A stretch of 64,000 bases of DNA from Avena insularis (taxonomy: Eukaryota > Streptophyta > Magnoliopsida > Poales > Poaceae), in contig CM042688.1 in assembly GCA_023614405.1 (NCBI GenBank), positions 71,720,253-71,784,252 of the forward strand, given 5' to 3'. This document shows, one piece after another, positions 1-10,274 of this stretch. The translations under genes were made by a program, and so were the position numbers. The notes beneath the pieces are model-generated. The model did no database searches. It was not told the DNA's origin and saw only the letters and a list, made by a program, of their open reading frames with translations. The number at the start of each line of letters is the position of its first letter. Position 1 is the first letter of the stretch.

Positions 1-672
1 CTTGATTGGGCATTACAACATTATACATAGACCGTAATCCAACTGTATCTATAACTAATAATCCACCTTCAAGTTATCATCCGAACCCCCTCTAGTATTA
101 AGTTGCAAGCAACGGATAATTGCATTACGAATTGCATGTATAGTAAACAATACGATTATTCTATGAACAAAGGATTGTTGTTTTCTCCCTAGTAGCAACA
201 ACACATCTAGTACCTTAGAGATTTCTGTCACTTCCCCGGATTACTAGAGGCATGAACCCACTATCGAGCATAAATACTAACTCTTGGAGTTGCTAGCATC
301 TACTTGGCCAAGAGAGCTACTAACAACGGAAAGCATGCAAGATCACAAATAACAAAGACATGATAGAATCAATAATCAATCTAAAATAGCATCTCAATAT
401 CCATCGGATCCCCGCAAACACAACATGCAGAATTACAAATAGATGATCTTGATCATGAACGGAGCTCACAAGATCTAAACATGATAGCACAAAGGAGGAG
501 AACCAGCCATCTAGCTACTACATGGACCCATAGTCCAGAGATGAACTACTCACGCATCACACCGGAGGCTTGCATGATGATGAAGAAGGCTTCTAGGGTG
601 AATTCCCCTCTCCGGCAGGGTGCCAGGAAGAGCTTCAGATCCCTCCTGATCTAGGGATGGAGATGACGGTGG
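1..672 (-). repeat. Element A 3' LTR remnant
   Basis: Position 1 lies inside the LTR and corresponds to about 5924 in the other LTR of A. The segment matches the LTRs of B (for example 56750-57400 reversed). It stops at about 672, where LTR sequence joins internal sequence directly, so the first roughly 400 bases of the LTR and the polypurine tract are missing. Confidence 0.85.
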
Positions 673-1741
673 GAATAATTTTTGAGGTGACATGCACCAT
701 CATAAACTTGATCAAAGTATTTGTAAAACATTCAAAGCTGGGATCATAGTACTTTAATCATAACATGAAAGACAAAGTTCTAGCAATAAGACAAAGAAAC
801 TATGTTGCAACATGAAAAGGCACAAACAAAAGATTAATGAATAACAATGCTTTGCAAGACGTTTGTTTGTTTCACATAAAGAAAACATAGCATAGTGGCA
901 TTCAGCTTGTCCCTCTTAGAGTAGCAAACATAAATGCATAGGACACCTTCAAAGTTCATAAGAGTGACTAGATACAAATAGTTTAAAACAAGCAATATCA
1001 AGGTTATGCATGAATCAACAAGTCTTGGGACAATGCACATAGAACTAAGAATGGACACTATGCTCTCAAAGTAGGTGCATAAAGGTAGAAGGTGGAGACT
1101 CAACAAAAAGGTAAAATAAAGGCATTCATAGAAGGAAGCAGAGATTCAAGTTTCACAAATAGCTTCCAAAAATTATGGTACTTAATAGCTTTCAGCTCTC
1201 ATTGCCCCTATCATAAGCATCTTGAAGGTGATTAATGTTAAAGTGACACAACTAAGAGGATATGCTTGACAAATTATAAGCCAAAATCTCATGCCCCTTA
1301 CTTACGAAGACCGAACCTCATGCTACTCAACTTTAGTCACAAGTAAGCTCTTGTCATTGTAAGTACATATGTACCATAGAGAACCGCCAATGGGGTACCC
1401 CTTGCACATGATACAGGAGCTATCCCATAATCAAAATGACAAGGCAAGCAGACAATGAGCATCTCAGCGGTCTTTTTATTTGCTATTTGCATATGTTTTT
1501 ATTGAGGATGCTTCATAGAGTGCTCATTATGGTGATGCTGCAAGTTTCCACCATGATTAGGCATGGCTTAGGCTAGCGGCCCAGGCGTTTCTCTAACACA
1601 CATACAAACTCCATGATCTTACAAGTTCCACTTTTATTTCACACCGCCGGGAGCCATAAGCAAAAGAACATGATATCAATGGGGTACAAAGTACAAGTGC
1701 AATGTTGAAAGCGTTCCCCATGATACATGGTTCTGCTAACT

Positions 1742-1978
1742 TCAACTTATAAAGCGCAAGCATATACGCAACAAAGATGGACGCAATGGTTCAAGTTTAT
1801 TAAATGCAAGAAAAGTAAAGTGTGCCATCAAGTTCGTGAGAGCTTTAATCACTAGTTTTCTCATAACAAGTTTAATTTGGAAGGTAGACAAAAACATGAA
1901 TATACTTGGAATAGCATATGGTAGTAGGTAGGTATGGTGGACTCTTTGGAATAACTTGGTTTTAGGAGTTGGATGCAT
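1742..1978 (-). CDS. Small conserved ORF of 78 codons, unknown function
   Basis: A 78-residue ORF in the 3' region of element A. The same ORF is present, full length and uninterrupted, in element B at 54969-55205; the two translations differ at only three positions. It is rich in Leu, Phe, Lys and Arg, with a hydrophobic stretch around residues 19-32 (YAIPSIFMFLSTF), so a membrane-associated peptide is possible. No family is recognised. Equal length in two copies could reflect constraint or simply low divergence between the copies. Confidence 0.35.
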   Translation of the reverse strand: MHPTPKTKLFQRVHHTYLLPYAIPSIFMFLSTFQIKLVMRKLVIKALTNLMAHFTFLAFNKLEPLRPSLLRICLRFIS

Positions 1979-2388
1979 GAGTGGAACTCATACTTGGTTA
2001 CAGAGGCTAGCAAAAGACTGGGAGCGACAAACTAAGAGAGCAATAATGGCCATAATCATGCAGAGCGACAAAACATCATTGATCAAAGCATAAAGTGATA
2101 CTATAAGTTGAAAACTAAAGGATCATAAAGGCTATGGTGACTTGGGATAGTCATACATGGTGTGATCATGCGCCAAGTCAACCCAAATAAAGCATCAAAG
2201 GAGAATACCACAATATTTTGCTTTAATATGCTAAAATAGCGCATGATCCTTCCAAGGCACATTAAGCAATCTCAATTGTTTATAACAAGTCATTCTAAAG
2301 CAAAGAGTACTAAGCATAAAGCGAAAACAATATCAAGCATGGCATGACAAAGCATAGGCCACAGTCAAAAACAAGTTCTCTTTACCAC

Positions 2389-2730
2389 TTAAGCATGAAC
2401 TTTCCTACTCTTTTCCAATCCAAACCAAACTATTTGAAAACCAATGCATGAAAGAGGGGGTCCAACCAATTTATGCAGCAAACAAAACAAACAAAAAACC
2501 AAAACGAAAACGAAAAAGAAGACGCTCCAAGAACAACACAACTGTGCATGAAACAATAAAAATGAAGTGTTTGGAAGAAACTTGGGATTTTTATTGATAA
2601 AGAGGGGGATGCCTTGGGCATCCCCAAGCTTTGACGCTTGTACTTCTTGGATATTTCTTGCGGTGACACGTGTGGCATCCCCAAGCTTGAGCTTTAGTCC
2701 ATCCTTCATCTTATTACTCATTCCTTCCAT
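2389..2730 (-). CDS. Small conserved ORF of 113 codons with a hydrophobic segment, unknown function
   Basis: A 113-residue ORF in the 3' region of A, matched by a 116-residue ORF at 54208-54558 in element B. Both begin near ME.MSN.MKDGLKLKL, contain a strongly hydrophobic run in the second half (about residues 66-90, FFFVFVLVF) and end in KVHA. The length difference is an in-frame three-codon indel within the hydrophobic run. The position after protease and before the LTR is where Athila elements can carry an envelope-like gene, but no envelope motif is seen. Function is unknown and coding status unproven. Confidence 0.35.
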   Translation of the reverse strand: MEGMSNKMKDGLKLKLGDATRVTARNIQEVQASKLGDAQGIPLFINKNPKFLPNTSFLLFHAQLCCSWSVFFFVFVLVFCLFCLLHKLVGPPLSCIGFQIVWFGLEKSRKVHA

Positions 2731-3318
2731 ACACCTGAAATTTTTCCTTCATACAAAACTTCACACAATCTTTATTAGCAACATTAATGCACTCAAGATA
2801 ATAAGTCTTTAGGTTCAGTTCTAACACCAATAAAACTTCCATTAAAACACTAGCTACTGTAGCACTTCCCTCAAAAAGCTCAATTCCCCAAAAGAACTCA
2901 AATAGGAACCAACAAGAAGCAAATTCAAATAATGGCAGAAATCTTTCAAAACAGACCAGCAGGTAAAGACAAAAAAATTCGAAGACCTTCTGTTGCTCAA
3001 ATCGAAAAGTTTTGAACTAACGAAAGTTAGATAACAACCTGGGTCAGAAGCTCAAAAATTCACGCCCTAAAAGGACGTACATAGATTTTACGCGAATTTT
3101 TATGGTGAAGCACAGAAATCTGTTTTGGGACAGCAACTTTCCCAATCATTACTTCTCTCTCATTAGAGGTTACTCTTGGCACAAAAAGCAAATAAAAAGG
3201 ATAAGGAGTGGTTATTACAGAGGAAATAACTTCCAAGACTCATTTAAAACTTTTGGGTTATCTCCCAATAAGTACTTTTCTTTAACGCCTTTAAGTTAGG
3301 CATAAGCAAGAAAAAGGA

Positions 3319-4046
3319 TCAAGTGTTCTCAAATGAAGAAGCATTAAGAGCAAATTTTGTTTTCATAGGAGAGGCAAAATAAATCTTCTCTCTCTTCTTA
3401 GGGAAGTGTTCTATACCTTTCTTGTGTGGGAGTTGATATTTAATGGTGCCTTCTTTCATATCAGTAATGGCACCAACAGTTCTAAGAAAAGATCTTCCCA
3501 AAGTAATAGGACAAGAAGCATTGCATTCAACATCCAAAACATAGAAATCAACGGGGACATAGACATTGTTAACCATAATAAGAACATCATTAATACTCCC
3601 CATGAGTTTCTTTTTAGCATTATCATCAAGTGGGACATTCAAATAACAATCTTCAAGTGGTGGCAAATCAAGCATATCATAAATCCTTCTAGGCATAATA
3701 GAAACACTACTATCAAGATCACATAAAGCTTTGAAATCAAAATCATTAACTTTCATATTAATGATGGGTTCCCAACCATCTTCTTGTTTTATAGGAATAG
3801 AAGCTTTATGTTTTATCTTTTCTTCTTTAATCTTTATGAGAGCATCATTAATGTGTTTTGTAAAGGCCATATTCATAGCACTACCATTAGGACTTTTAGC
3901 AAGCTTTTGTAGGAACTTAATAACTTCAGAGATATTGCAACCATCAAGATCAAAATCATAATTATCATCTAAAGTAGTAGAGCTATTACTATCCTCAACA
4001 CTAGTGGTAGTGATAGTAGAAACACTAATGTTTCTAGCAATTTCAT
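3319..4046 (-). pseudogene. Element A retropepsin-like protease
   Basis: The frame from about 4046 down to the stop at 3319 encodes an aspartic protease domain; the first Met in this frame is at 3876. The active-site segment reads CDLDSSVSIMP (residues 52-62 from that Met), where related elements E and F have CDLGA; the Gly after D-L is Asp, so catalysis is doubtful. The C-terminal hallmark ITLGRSFLRT is intact. An in-frame TAA lies just upstream near 4047, separating it from gag. In an autonomous element this enzyme would release gag and pol products, but here no RT follows. The tail aligns with the C-terminal end of the B ORF region (ALNASSFENT against NLNSSSFEKT). Confidence 0.75.
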
Positions 4047-4098
4047 CTTAGCTTTCCCACTTAGCATGCAGCTAATAGTCTAACATTTTCATCAATTC

Positions 4099-5238
4099 TT
4101 ACTTGTATGGCATTAGTGGCTGCAAAGGATTCTCAATAGTTTTAGGTTTAGCGGCCATTTTATTCAAAGAAGATTGAGCTTCAGCCAAAGATGCTATATT
4201 TCTTTCAGCATTAGAGAGTTTTTCCTCAATAGTTTTATTGAATGTAGTTTGTTTACTAATAAAATCTTTAAGCATAACCTCAAGTTCAGAGGGTGCACTC
4301 CTATTATTGTTGTAAGAATTTCCATAAGCATTACCATTGTTGGGAGGATATGTCCTATAATTGTTGCTACCAAAATTATTCCTATAGACATTGTGGCTAA
4401 AATTGTTATTTCTTATAAAGTTCACATCAACTTGCTCTTCTTGAGCAACCAAAGAGGCTAAGGGAACATTATTTGGATCAATATGGGCTTTCCCATTAAC
4501 AAGCATAGGCATAATAACATCAATCTTATCACTTAAGGAGGAGGTTTCCTCAACAGAATTTACCTTCTTACCTTGTGGAGATCTTTCAGTATGCCATTCA
4601 GAGTAGTTAACCATCATATTATCCAGAAGCTTTGTTGCAGCACCCAAAGTAATGGTCATAAAGGTACCTCTAGCAATGGAATCCAATAGATTTCTTGAAG
4701 AATAGTTCAATCCTGCATAAAAGGTTTGGATAATCATCCAAGCAGTCAGTCCATGAGTGGGACAATTGTTTACCAAAGATTTCATTCTTTCCCAAGATTG
4801 AGCAAGATGTTCATTATCAGATTGTTTAAACTTCATTATTTCACTTCTCACAGATATAATCTTAGCAGGAGGATAGTATTTTCCAATGAAAGCATCTTTG
4901 CATTTAGTCCAAGAATCAATACTATTCCTAGTTAGGGAATCTAACCATTCTTTAGCTTTTCCTCTCAAAGAGAAAGGAAACAATTTAAGCTTAATAATAT
5001 CTCCATCTATATCCCTATGCTTTTGCATCTCACAAAGTTCAACAAAGTTATTTAGATGAGCAGCAGCATCTTCATTACCAATACCAGAAAATTGTTCTCT
5101 CATAACAAGATTGAGTAAAGCAGGTTTTATTTCAAAGAAAGTAGCTTCAGGAACAGGTGGAGCAATAGGTGTGCTCATAAAATCATTGTTGTTGGTGCTA
5201 GTGAAGTCACACAACTTAGTATTTTTAAGAGTAGTCAT
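4099..5238 (-). CDS. gag: Element A gag (capsid) polyprotein
   Basis: An uninterrupted 379-codon ORF starting at ATG 5238, about 165 bases downstream of the primer binding site. Residues about 35-200 form a Ty3/gypsy gag core: EIKPALLNLVMREQFSG, then LKLFPFSLRGKAKEWLDSL, then the W-containing helix around SWERMKSL and FYAGLN. The C-terminal third is Asn-rich and then acidic. No zinc knuckle was seen, which fits Athila-type gag. The product would assemble cytoplasmic virus-like particles that package element RNA. The same core occurs in F at 10275-10930. This is the only full-length ORF left in A. Confidence 0.85.
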   Translation of the reverse strand: MTTLKNTKLCDFTSTNNNDFMSTPIAPPVPEATFFEIKPALLNLVMREQFSGIGNEDAAAHLNNFVELCEMQKHRDIDGDIIKLKLFPFSLRGKAKEWLDSLTRNSIDSWTKCKDAFIGKYYPPAKIISVRSEIMKFKQSDNEHLAQSWERMKSLVNNCPTHGLTAWMIIQTFYAGLNYSSRNLLDSIARGTFMTITLGAATKLLDNMMVNYSEWHTERSPQGKKVNSVEETSSLSDKIDVIMPMLVNGKAHIDPNNVPLASLVAQEEQVDVNFIRNNNFSHNVYRNNFGSNNYRTYPPNNGNAYGNSYNNNRSAPSELEVMLKDFISKQTTFNKTIEEKLSNAERNIASLAEAQSSLNKMAAKPKTIENPLQPLMPYK

Positions 5239-5400
5239 TTTTTTGTGTTTTTAATAAAGAAAGCAAACTTTTAAAACTAATTTTTGTGTGTTTTTGATAA
5301 AGAAACAAGAAAACAAAGCAAGAAATAAACTAAGCAAAACAAAAATAACAAAGTAAAGAGATTGGTTATGAGGGACTCCCCTTGTGAAGATGTCCTTGAC

Positions 5401-5418
5401 TCCTCGGCAATGGTGCTA
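5401..5418 (-). promoter_or_regulatory. Element A primer binding site (tRNA-Asp type, decayed)
   Basis: On the minus strand it reads TAGCACCATTGCCGAGGA, ten bases from the LTR end. It differs from the canonical Athila form TGGCGCCGTTGCCGGGGA by four G-to-A changes. It would prime minus-strand DNA synthesis. Confidence 0.75.
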
Positions 5419-6053
5419 GAAAAATACTTGCTGACTCGTGTATTAACGAGCTCGTTGGGGAACCCCAAGAGGAAGGTATGATGAGCACAACAGTAAGTTT
5501 CCCTCAGTTATGAAACTAAGGTTATCAATCCAGTAGGAGCAAGGAAACACCCCAAAGGTGTAGCTAGCTGAACTTTGGCAGGGCGCACTACCGGTGCTAG
5601 CAGCAACATGGAGACCTGCACAACACGACCACATAACTCTGTCCCCAACTTACGATGAGGTGGTGAATCTCACTGGTTTTGCTGAAAACAAAGGATTAAA
5701 CGTATCGAGTGGAAGAAAGTAATAGTTTGCAGAAAGTAAACACAAAGCAGTAAACAGTTGATTGTAGATTGATGGTAAAAGAAAAAACCGGGGTCCATAG
5801 TTCACTAGCGGTGGCTCTCCTTAAGATAGATGATATGTTGGGTGAACAAATTACAGCGGGGCAATTGACAAACATCGAGAAAGCATACAAGCATATACTA
5901 CTCAGCTTGACTCCTTTGAGACTTGATTGGGCATTACAACATTATACATAGACCGTAATCCAACTGCATCTATGACAAACATCGAGAAGAGCTTCAGATC
6001 CCTCCCGATCTAGGGATGGAGATGACGGCGGGTATAAACTCTTTCGTGGAATT

Positions 6054-7389
6054 TGTTGGGAATATGCCCTAGAGGCAATCATGTATGATGTTATTTCCAA
6101 TGTATTCATAAAGTGATTGTCCATGTATGAACTACTGATATATATCATTGAATATGTGATTCGATTGTGGAACTATATATTCATGTTGTTTATACTGATT
6201 GTCCTTGGTCATTGAGGTTGTGCTACACACACAACTTAGACTAATGTAAAAGTCGGTTGATGACTCAGTTCCACTTGTCATGAGCATAGAGATGCTATTC
6301 CGACTTACACGGATTTAGCTAAAGAGTTTAGCGAGTCGGACTGACCCATATTGAGATACAACGAATAAGCCGTCATTTGTATATCTCAATCAATGTAATC
6401 CTTAGACCTGAGGTTATTGCACAATCCGAGTTTAGGATCACCGACTTAGGTTCTGTCAAACGATGTTCCATCACTAGGCAGTTATAAAGGCGGAGTTCGG
6501 GTCGACTGAGAATCAAGCTGCGTGATGTGAATAACTGAGATGGGATTTTGCCCCTTCGTCTGGAGAGATATTCTCTGGGCCCTCTCGGAAGATATGATTT
6601 GGAAAGCATGGCCATGCGTGACTCGGTTAAGTGTTAACCGAGGTGACCGACTAAGAGTTAGTCAGATGAATCACTTATCTCGGATCGAGAAAGAGAGTCC
6701 AACTATTTAAGGGATGACGATTATTCGCCTATAGTTCGAGAAGGTATATCGTGAGGCAAAAGGGACTCAGACGAAAGTCGCATTGGAAGGTATGTCGTCA
6801 TGACTCTTTGGTACTTGGGAGTTGGCACATTCTGCTAGGAGCCGCTACCAACTGATCGGTCACGAGTGAGACTCGGATCGTGTCCGGGTCACCATGAGCC
6901 TGTCAGGTCACACACTTAAGAGCGGGAGCATATTTGGGTTGGACCCAAAAAGGAAACGGACAGAGTCAGTGAGTTCGACTCGCGGTGACTAATATAGGCC
7001 TTTTAGTGAATGGGCCACAAGTGAGTGGAGCCCATTTTCACTCCCTATATAAGCTGGGGCGCAGGTGCTTAGAGCACAAGGGTTAGGTCACTGCATGTGT
7101 TGGAAACCCTAGTTCCAATCCAGTCCAGTCCTATCGCCGCCATACCGGCCTAGCAGTCCATCGTCGGCGCTCCTCCTCGTACGTGTGGATACTGGCGGAG
7201 GTGTTGTACGTTCAGCACTTCGATGATCGTGGATCGGAATGGATCATGAGGAGTGCACTGCATCAAGCGACGTGCTTCATCGATTCCGCAACTGCGCGTC
7301 TAATGGTAATTCTCGTGGCCTACTACCTCATCTAGATCTTGGGTTCACCACGTAGGAAATAGTTTGGTTTTTCTCTGCGTGGCCCAACA
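6054..7389 (+). mobile_element. Element J: solo LTR (1336 bp)
   Basis: Begins TGTTGGG and ends CCCAACA, a perfect 7-bp terminal inverted repeat, and is flanked by the 5-bp duplication GAATT (6049-6053 and 7390-7394). Removing it restores the LTR of A as seen in B. A promoter-like CTATATAAG at 7045-7053 sets the plus orientation. No coding sequence belongs to it. The start motif TGTTGGGAATATGCCC suggests a Copia-type LTR, but that is not certain. It probably arose by recombination between two LTRs. Confidence 0.9.
7045..7053 (+). promoter_or_regulatory. TATA box of solo LTR J
   Basis: CTATATAAG about 990 bp into the 1336-bp LTR and followed by a non-coding leader, consistent with a U3/R boundary. 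Confidence 0.6.
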
Positions 7390-7808
7390 GAATTTTGATC
7401 GGGTCCTTAGGGTTTCGGTATCGGAGGCAACTTATAGGCGGAAGGAGAGGCCGAGGGGTGCCTGGGGAGGCCAGACCACCCCCTGGCGTGGGCCAGGCCT
7501 GGCCGCGCGGCCAGGTGGTGTGGCCAGGACCCGACCCCTCTCTGTCTCGTATTCTAGCTCTAGGTGTCCCTCGGTGAAAAACTGACTTTGGCTTTTGTCC
7601 CATCCAATTTTGAGAATATTCATTTTATGACTTTCCTGGAACCAAAAATAGCAGAAAACAGGCAGCTGGCACTGTGGCTCTTGTTAATAGGTTAGTCCAA
7701 GAAATCATATGAAAAGTACTCCAAAGTGTGGACAAAACACAAGAAAGTAGATAAAACTAAGCATGGAACATCAAAAATTATGGATACGTTAGCAACGTAT
7801 CAGCCACC

Positions 7809-7936
7809 GGAGGGTAAAACTGAGTATATTGCACACGATAGTGTTAGTACTGGAGGGAAAAACTGAGTACAACCAAACTGCCAGTGTTACACTCGAGGGC
7901 AAAACTGAGTACAACTGAGTTGCCAGGGTTAGACAT
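7809..7936 (+). repeat. Degenerate tandem repeat, about 42 bp x 3
   Basis: Three consecutive units start GGAGGG/CGAGGG, contain AAAACTGAGTA and end near GTGTTA or GGGTTA (about 7809-7850, 7852-7893, 7894-7936). A related unit with GAAAACTGAGTACAACTAA lies at about 9745-9803, on the other side of the zf-XS-like pseudogene. Confidence 0.7.
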
Positions 7937-8180
7937 GAGGGAAAAAATGTGACTCACAGTACGCTTATGCGGTGCACGAGGCGGTAGCGGACATGTGTGG
8001 TCGTGCACGGTGCAGTAGCGTACGTGGTTACGCGGTGCATGGTAGTGCAACAAAACGTCGCTTGCCTTCTCCTTTAATAGAGGCCTCCCCACTCTCACTC
8101 ATCACTCACTCGCTCACTCAACTGTCTCCACTGTCCATCACCTTCTGCAAACCCCCAAGAAAACCCCAACCACGCCGGCG

Positions 8181-9124
8181 ATGGAGAAGAATGGCACGAT
8201 GGCCATCGGCACCTCCAAGGCCACCGGCGAGGAGGCCCCCATCCCCGTACAGGCCCCCATCCCCGTCCCCGCATCTGCCATAGCCGCCGGCGAGGAGGCC
8301 CCTGCCGGTCTCAGACAGATCCCACTCGGCTGGGACCCCTACGAGGAGGTTGTTTATATAAGGCCGGAGAACCCCTACGACACCAGCATTGCCGACCCAT
8401 GGTCAGAGGTAACCAGGGTTTTCTCCCTTCCCTTGTTCTTCCCCCGTTCCCATCGTTGGATGCTAGATCGTATGTTATTAGGGCTTTGATGTTTGTATTT
8501 TTACAGTAGCTAATCCTCTTGTGTTAGATCTCGTATTTCGATGAATCTCCCTGTTCGTATTTGAACCCCCTTGTTCGTAGTTGGGATCAGTACTCGATTT
8601 GGTTTGAGATTTGGGGAATAATCAGGAGATCTCAATCAGTTAATTTATGCAGATAATCAATCCCGATAATCAAAGTATCTCAATCATGTCCTTATTGCAC
8701 TCTACTATTTTTCCAACAGGAGGGTGACGTCCGCAGCGACGACGAGTCCAAGTACACCAAGACTCGTCATGTGCTGAGGAGGCTGAAGTCTGGCTAGTAC
8801 AACAACTTCTTTGCCGGTGACGTGTACAGGTGCCCCTTCTGCCCCACCAGGAGGCTCTGTGCCACGGACTTCAACTCCCTCATGAAGCATGCCGAGGACG
8901 TGAGGACATGCGGAGAGTCCGTGAACATCCACGACTTCATAGCCAAGCACTAGGCGCTCGGTCTTCACCTCTGCAACCTCCAGAAGGTGGCTATCAAGGA
9001 GGGTCGCATGCCCCCGATCAAGCCCAAGGCACCCAAGGTCAAGGGACTAGGAAGCAAGAAGTGGAGGAGGCGCCAGAGGGAGGAGGCGGAGGCCCTCCTG
9101 GCAGAGGCCATGAGGGGCCACTGA
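8181..9124 (+). pseudogene. zf-XS-like zinc-finger gene, two exons, two premature stops
   Basis: ATG at 8181 follows a pyrimidine-rich leader. Exon 1 (8181-8408) encodes a low-complexity N-terminus with repeats of GEEAP and PIPV, ending DPWSE before a GTAACC donor. The acceptor is CCAACAG near 8720. Exon 2 encodes an acidic stretch, then LRRLKSG, a zinc-finger core YRCPFC...FNSLMKHAEDV...HDFIAKH, and a Lys/Arg/Glu-rich tail ending at TGA 9122. The C-x2-C plus His pattern and the LKSG...YRCPFC...KHA order resemble the zf-XS domain of SGS3/FDM-type RNA-directed DNA methylation proteins; the XS and XH domains are absent. In-frame TAG codons at 8795-8797 and 8951-8953 break it. It is the only host-type gene in the window and lies between retroelements, so it could be a captured or relocated fragment. 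Confidence 0.65.
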
Positions 9125-9829
9125 TCTGCTGATGTTGCTACTGTAAAGGAGCTTCTTTTGTCTTGTCTGTGTTGAACTAGTCTGCTGCTGCTGCTAAGCA
9201 GCCTAATTGTCGAACCTCATTAAGTATCGTACTATATAACCTATATTAGCTGCTTTGTCTACATATGCTCTATTTACTGAATTTATTTATGGTGCTGGTT
9301 AGTTTTGTTGCTCTAGATTTGCTACCAGATTGGGGAAAAACAAGGGCAAAAGGAACAATGAATGAAGAGTGAAGCTGCTCTAGATTCGCTACCTTTTTGG
9401 GCAAAAACACAACTGTTAGCGAGAGAAAGGGAAAAGGCGCTCTTAAAAGGCCAATCATAAAAATAACAAAAAGGAAAACTTCCAATTTAGGTGACAGGGC
9501 GCACGTAACCACCAAACGCGCCCCACATGGTCCCAAACCACGTCCCCCATAATCATCGAGAGATGGATGGCTGGTCCGCTGTGTATCCTGGCCCCACCCA
9601 TCAGCATGTAACGGCCGAGGCGACGTACCGTAATGCTCAACGCATGACCCGCCCCAACATGGTCACACCGGTCAGCATGTAACGGTCAAGACTTTGACCT
9701 AATGACATCCCCTCGTCCGAGCACATGTGAGGGTTTCGGAATAGAGGGAGGGCAAAAGTGAGGAAAAACTAAGCAGCTGGGGAAAACTGAGTACAACTAA
9801 CGAACCATGGGCACGAAAATAGAAATCCC
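9125..9829. other. Stretch without a gene, downstream of the zf-XS-like pseudogene
   Basis: No convincing ORF. It holds two direct repeats: GCTCTAGATT(T/C)GCTACC near 9309 and 9378, and CAGCATGTAACGG near 9601 and 9674. It ends with a copy of the AAAACTGAGTACAAC repeat, just before the truncated LTR of F. Confidence 0.5.
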
Positions 9830-10073
9830 TATCTTTTATCCCATATGATGTGCAGCTGCAGGTGGATCTTCAACCCTGGACTATCTCCATCCATTGATTC
9901 AACCCATTATAAAGTAAACTAGACTGGTCCGGTAAATTAAGGTAAAACAAACAAATAAAGTCTTGTAGACGTGTTCTTTTACTTTTAGCATTGCTTTCCG
10001 AGTTCGATTAAACTTAGGTCTTCTAGGAAAAAAGCTATTATACTACATCCGTGAATTTAGATCAAAGGTATCA
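9830..10073 (+). repeat. Element F left LTR, 3' end only
   Basis: Matches 48510-48759, the last about 250 bp of the right LTR, and ends in GGTATCA. About 1075 bp of LTR are missing upstream; similarity stops abruptly at 9830. Confidence 0.85.
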
Positions 10074-10083
10074 ACCCTTTTTC

Positions 10084-10101
10084 TTGCACCGTTGTTGGGG
10101 A
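10084..10101 (+). promoter_or_regulatory. Element F primer binding site (tRNA-Asp type, decayed)
   Basis: TTGCACCGTTGTTGGGGA, ten bases after the LTR end; resembles TGGCGCCGTTGCCGGGGA with mostly transition changes. Confidence 0.7.
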
Positions 10102-10274
10102 AGAAATTTCGCTATCCTGATGAGGTCACTAGAGACCTTGTTTTTAGTTTTATTATTAGTTTGTAGTTTAATTCTTGTTATTAGTTTACTTTCTTGTTAT
10201 ATATTTGAAAATGAAAAAAATTAGTTACTTGTTATTTGTTTTCATTACTAAAAAAATACCAAAATATAAGAGTC

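Larger units (their letters stand above)
673..3318 (-). other. Element A 3' internal region (post-protease)
   Basis: This 2.6-kb stretch aligns along its length with 53640-56273 of element B read in the opposite direction, so it is the shared 3' region of the family. It contains no pol domain. Apart from the two small ORFs listed separately (1742-1978 and 2389-2730) no coding signal was seen. A GGGGATGCC / GGCATCCCC inverted repeat lies at 2605-2625. Confidence 0.75.
1..7802 (-). mobile_element. Element A: Athila-type Ty3/gypsy retrotransposon, non-autonomous, partly deleted
   Basis: Read on the minus strand the order is 5' LTR (5429-7802), degraded primer binding site, gag, protease, long 3' region, and a remnant of the 3' LTR running off the window at position 1. 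The LTR begins TGATACGTTGC at 7802 and matches the LTRs of element B. Reverse transcriptase, RNase H and integrase are absent: the protease is followed directly by the 3' region. Both LTRs are rearranged (deletions at 672/673 and near 5973-5988, solo LTR J inserted at 6054). The possible target duplication GCCAC at 7803-7807 cannot be checked because the other end lies outside the window. The Athila assignment rests on the gag and protease style and the tRNA-Asp-like primer site. Confidence 0.85.
5429..7802 (-). repeat. Element A 5' LTR, interrupted by solo LTR J
   Basis: Runs from TGATACG at 7802 to the CA-type end at 5429 on the minus strand. Without J and its TSD about 1033 bp remain, against about 1600 bp in B, because roughly 570 bp were deleted near 5973-5988. 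A TATA-like CTATAAG lies at about 7430-7436 (minus). Confidence 0.88.

Noticed and set aside
9270..9640. Minus-strand ORFs of 61-88 codons downstream of the zf-XS-like pseudogene
   Set aside because: Low complexity, no start context, no homologous copy in the window.
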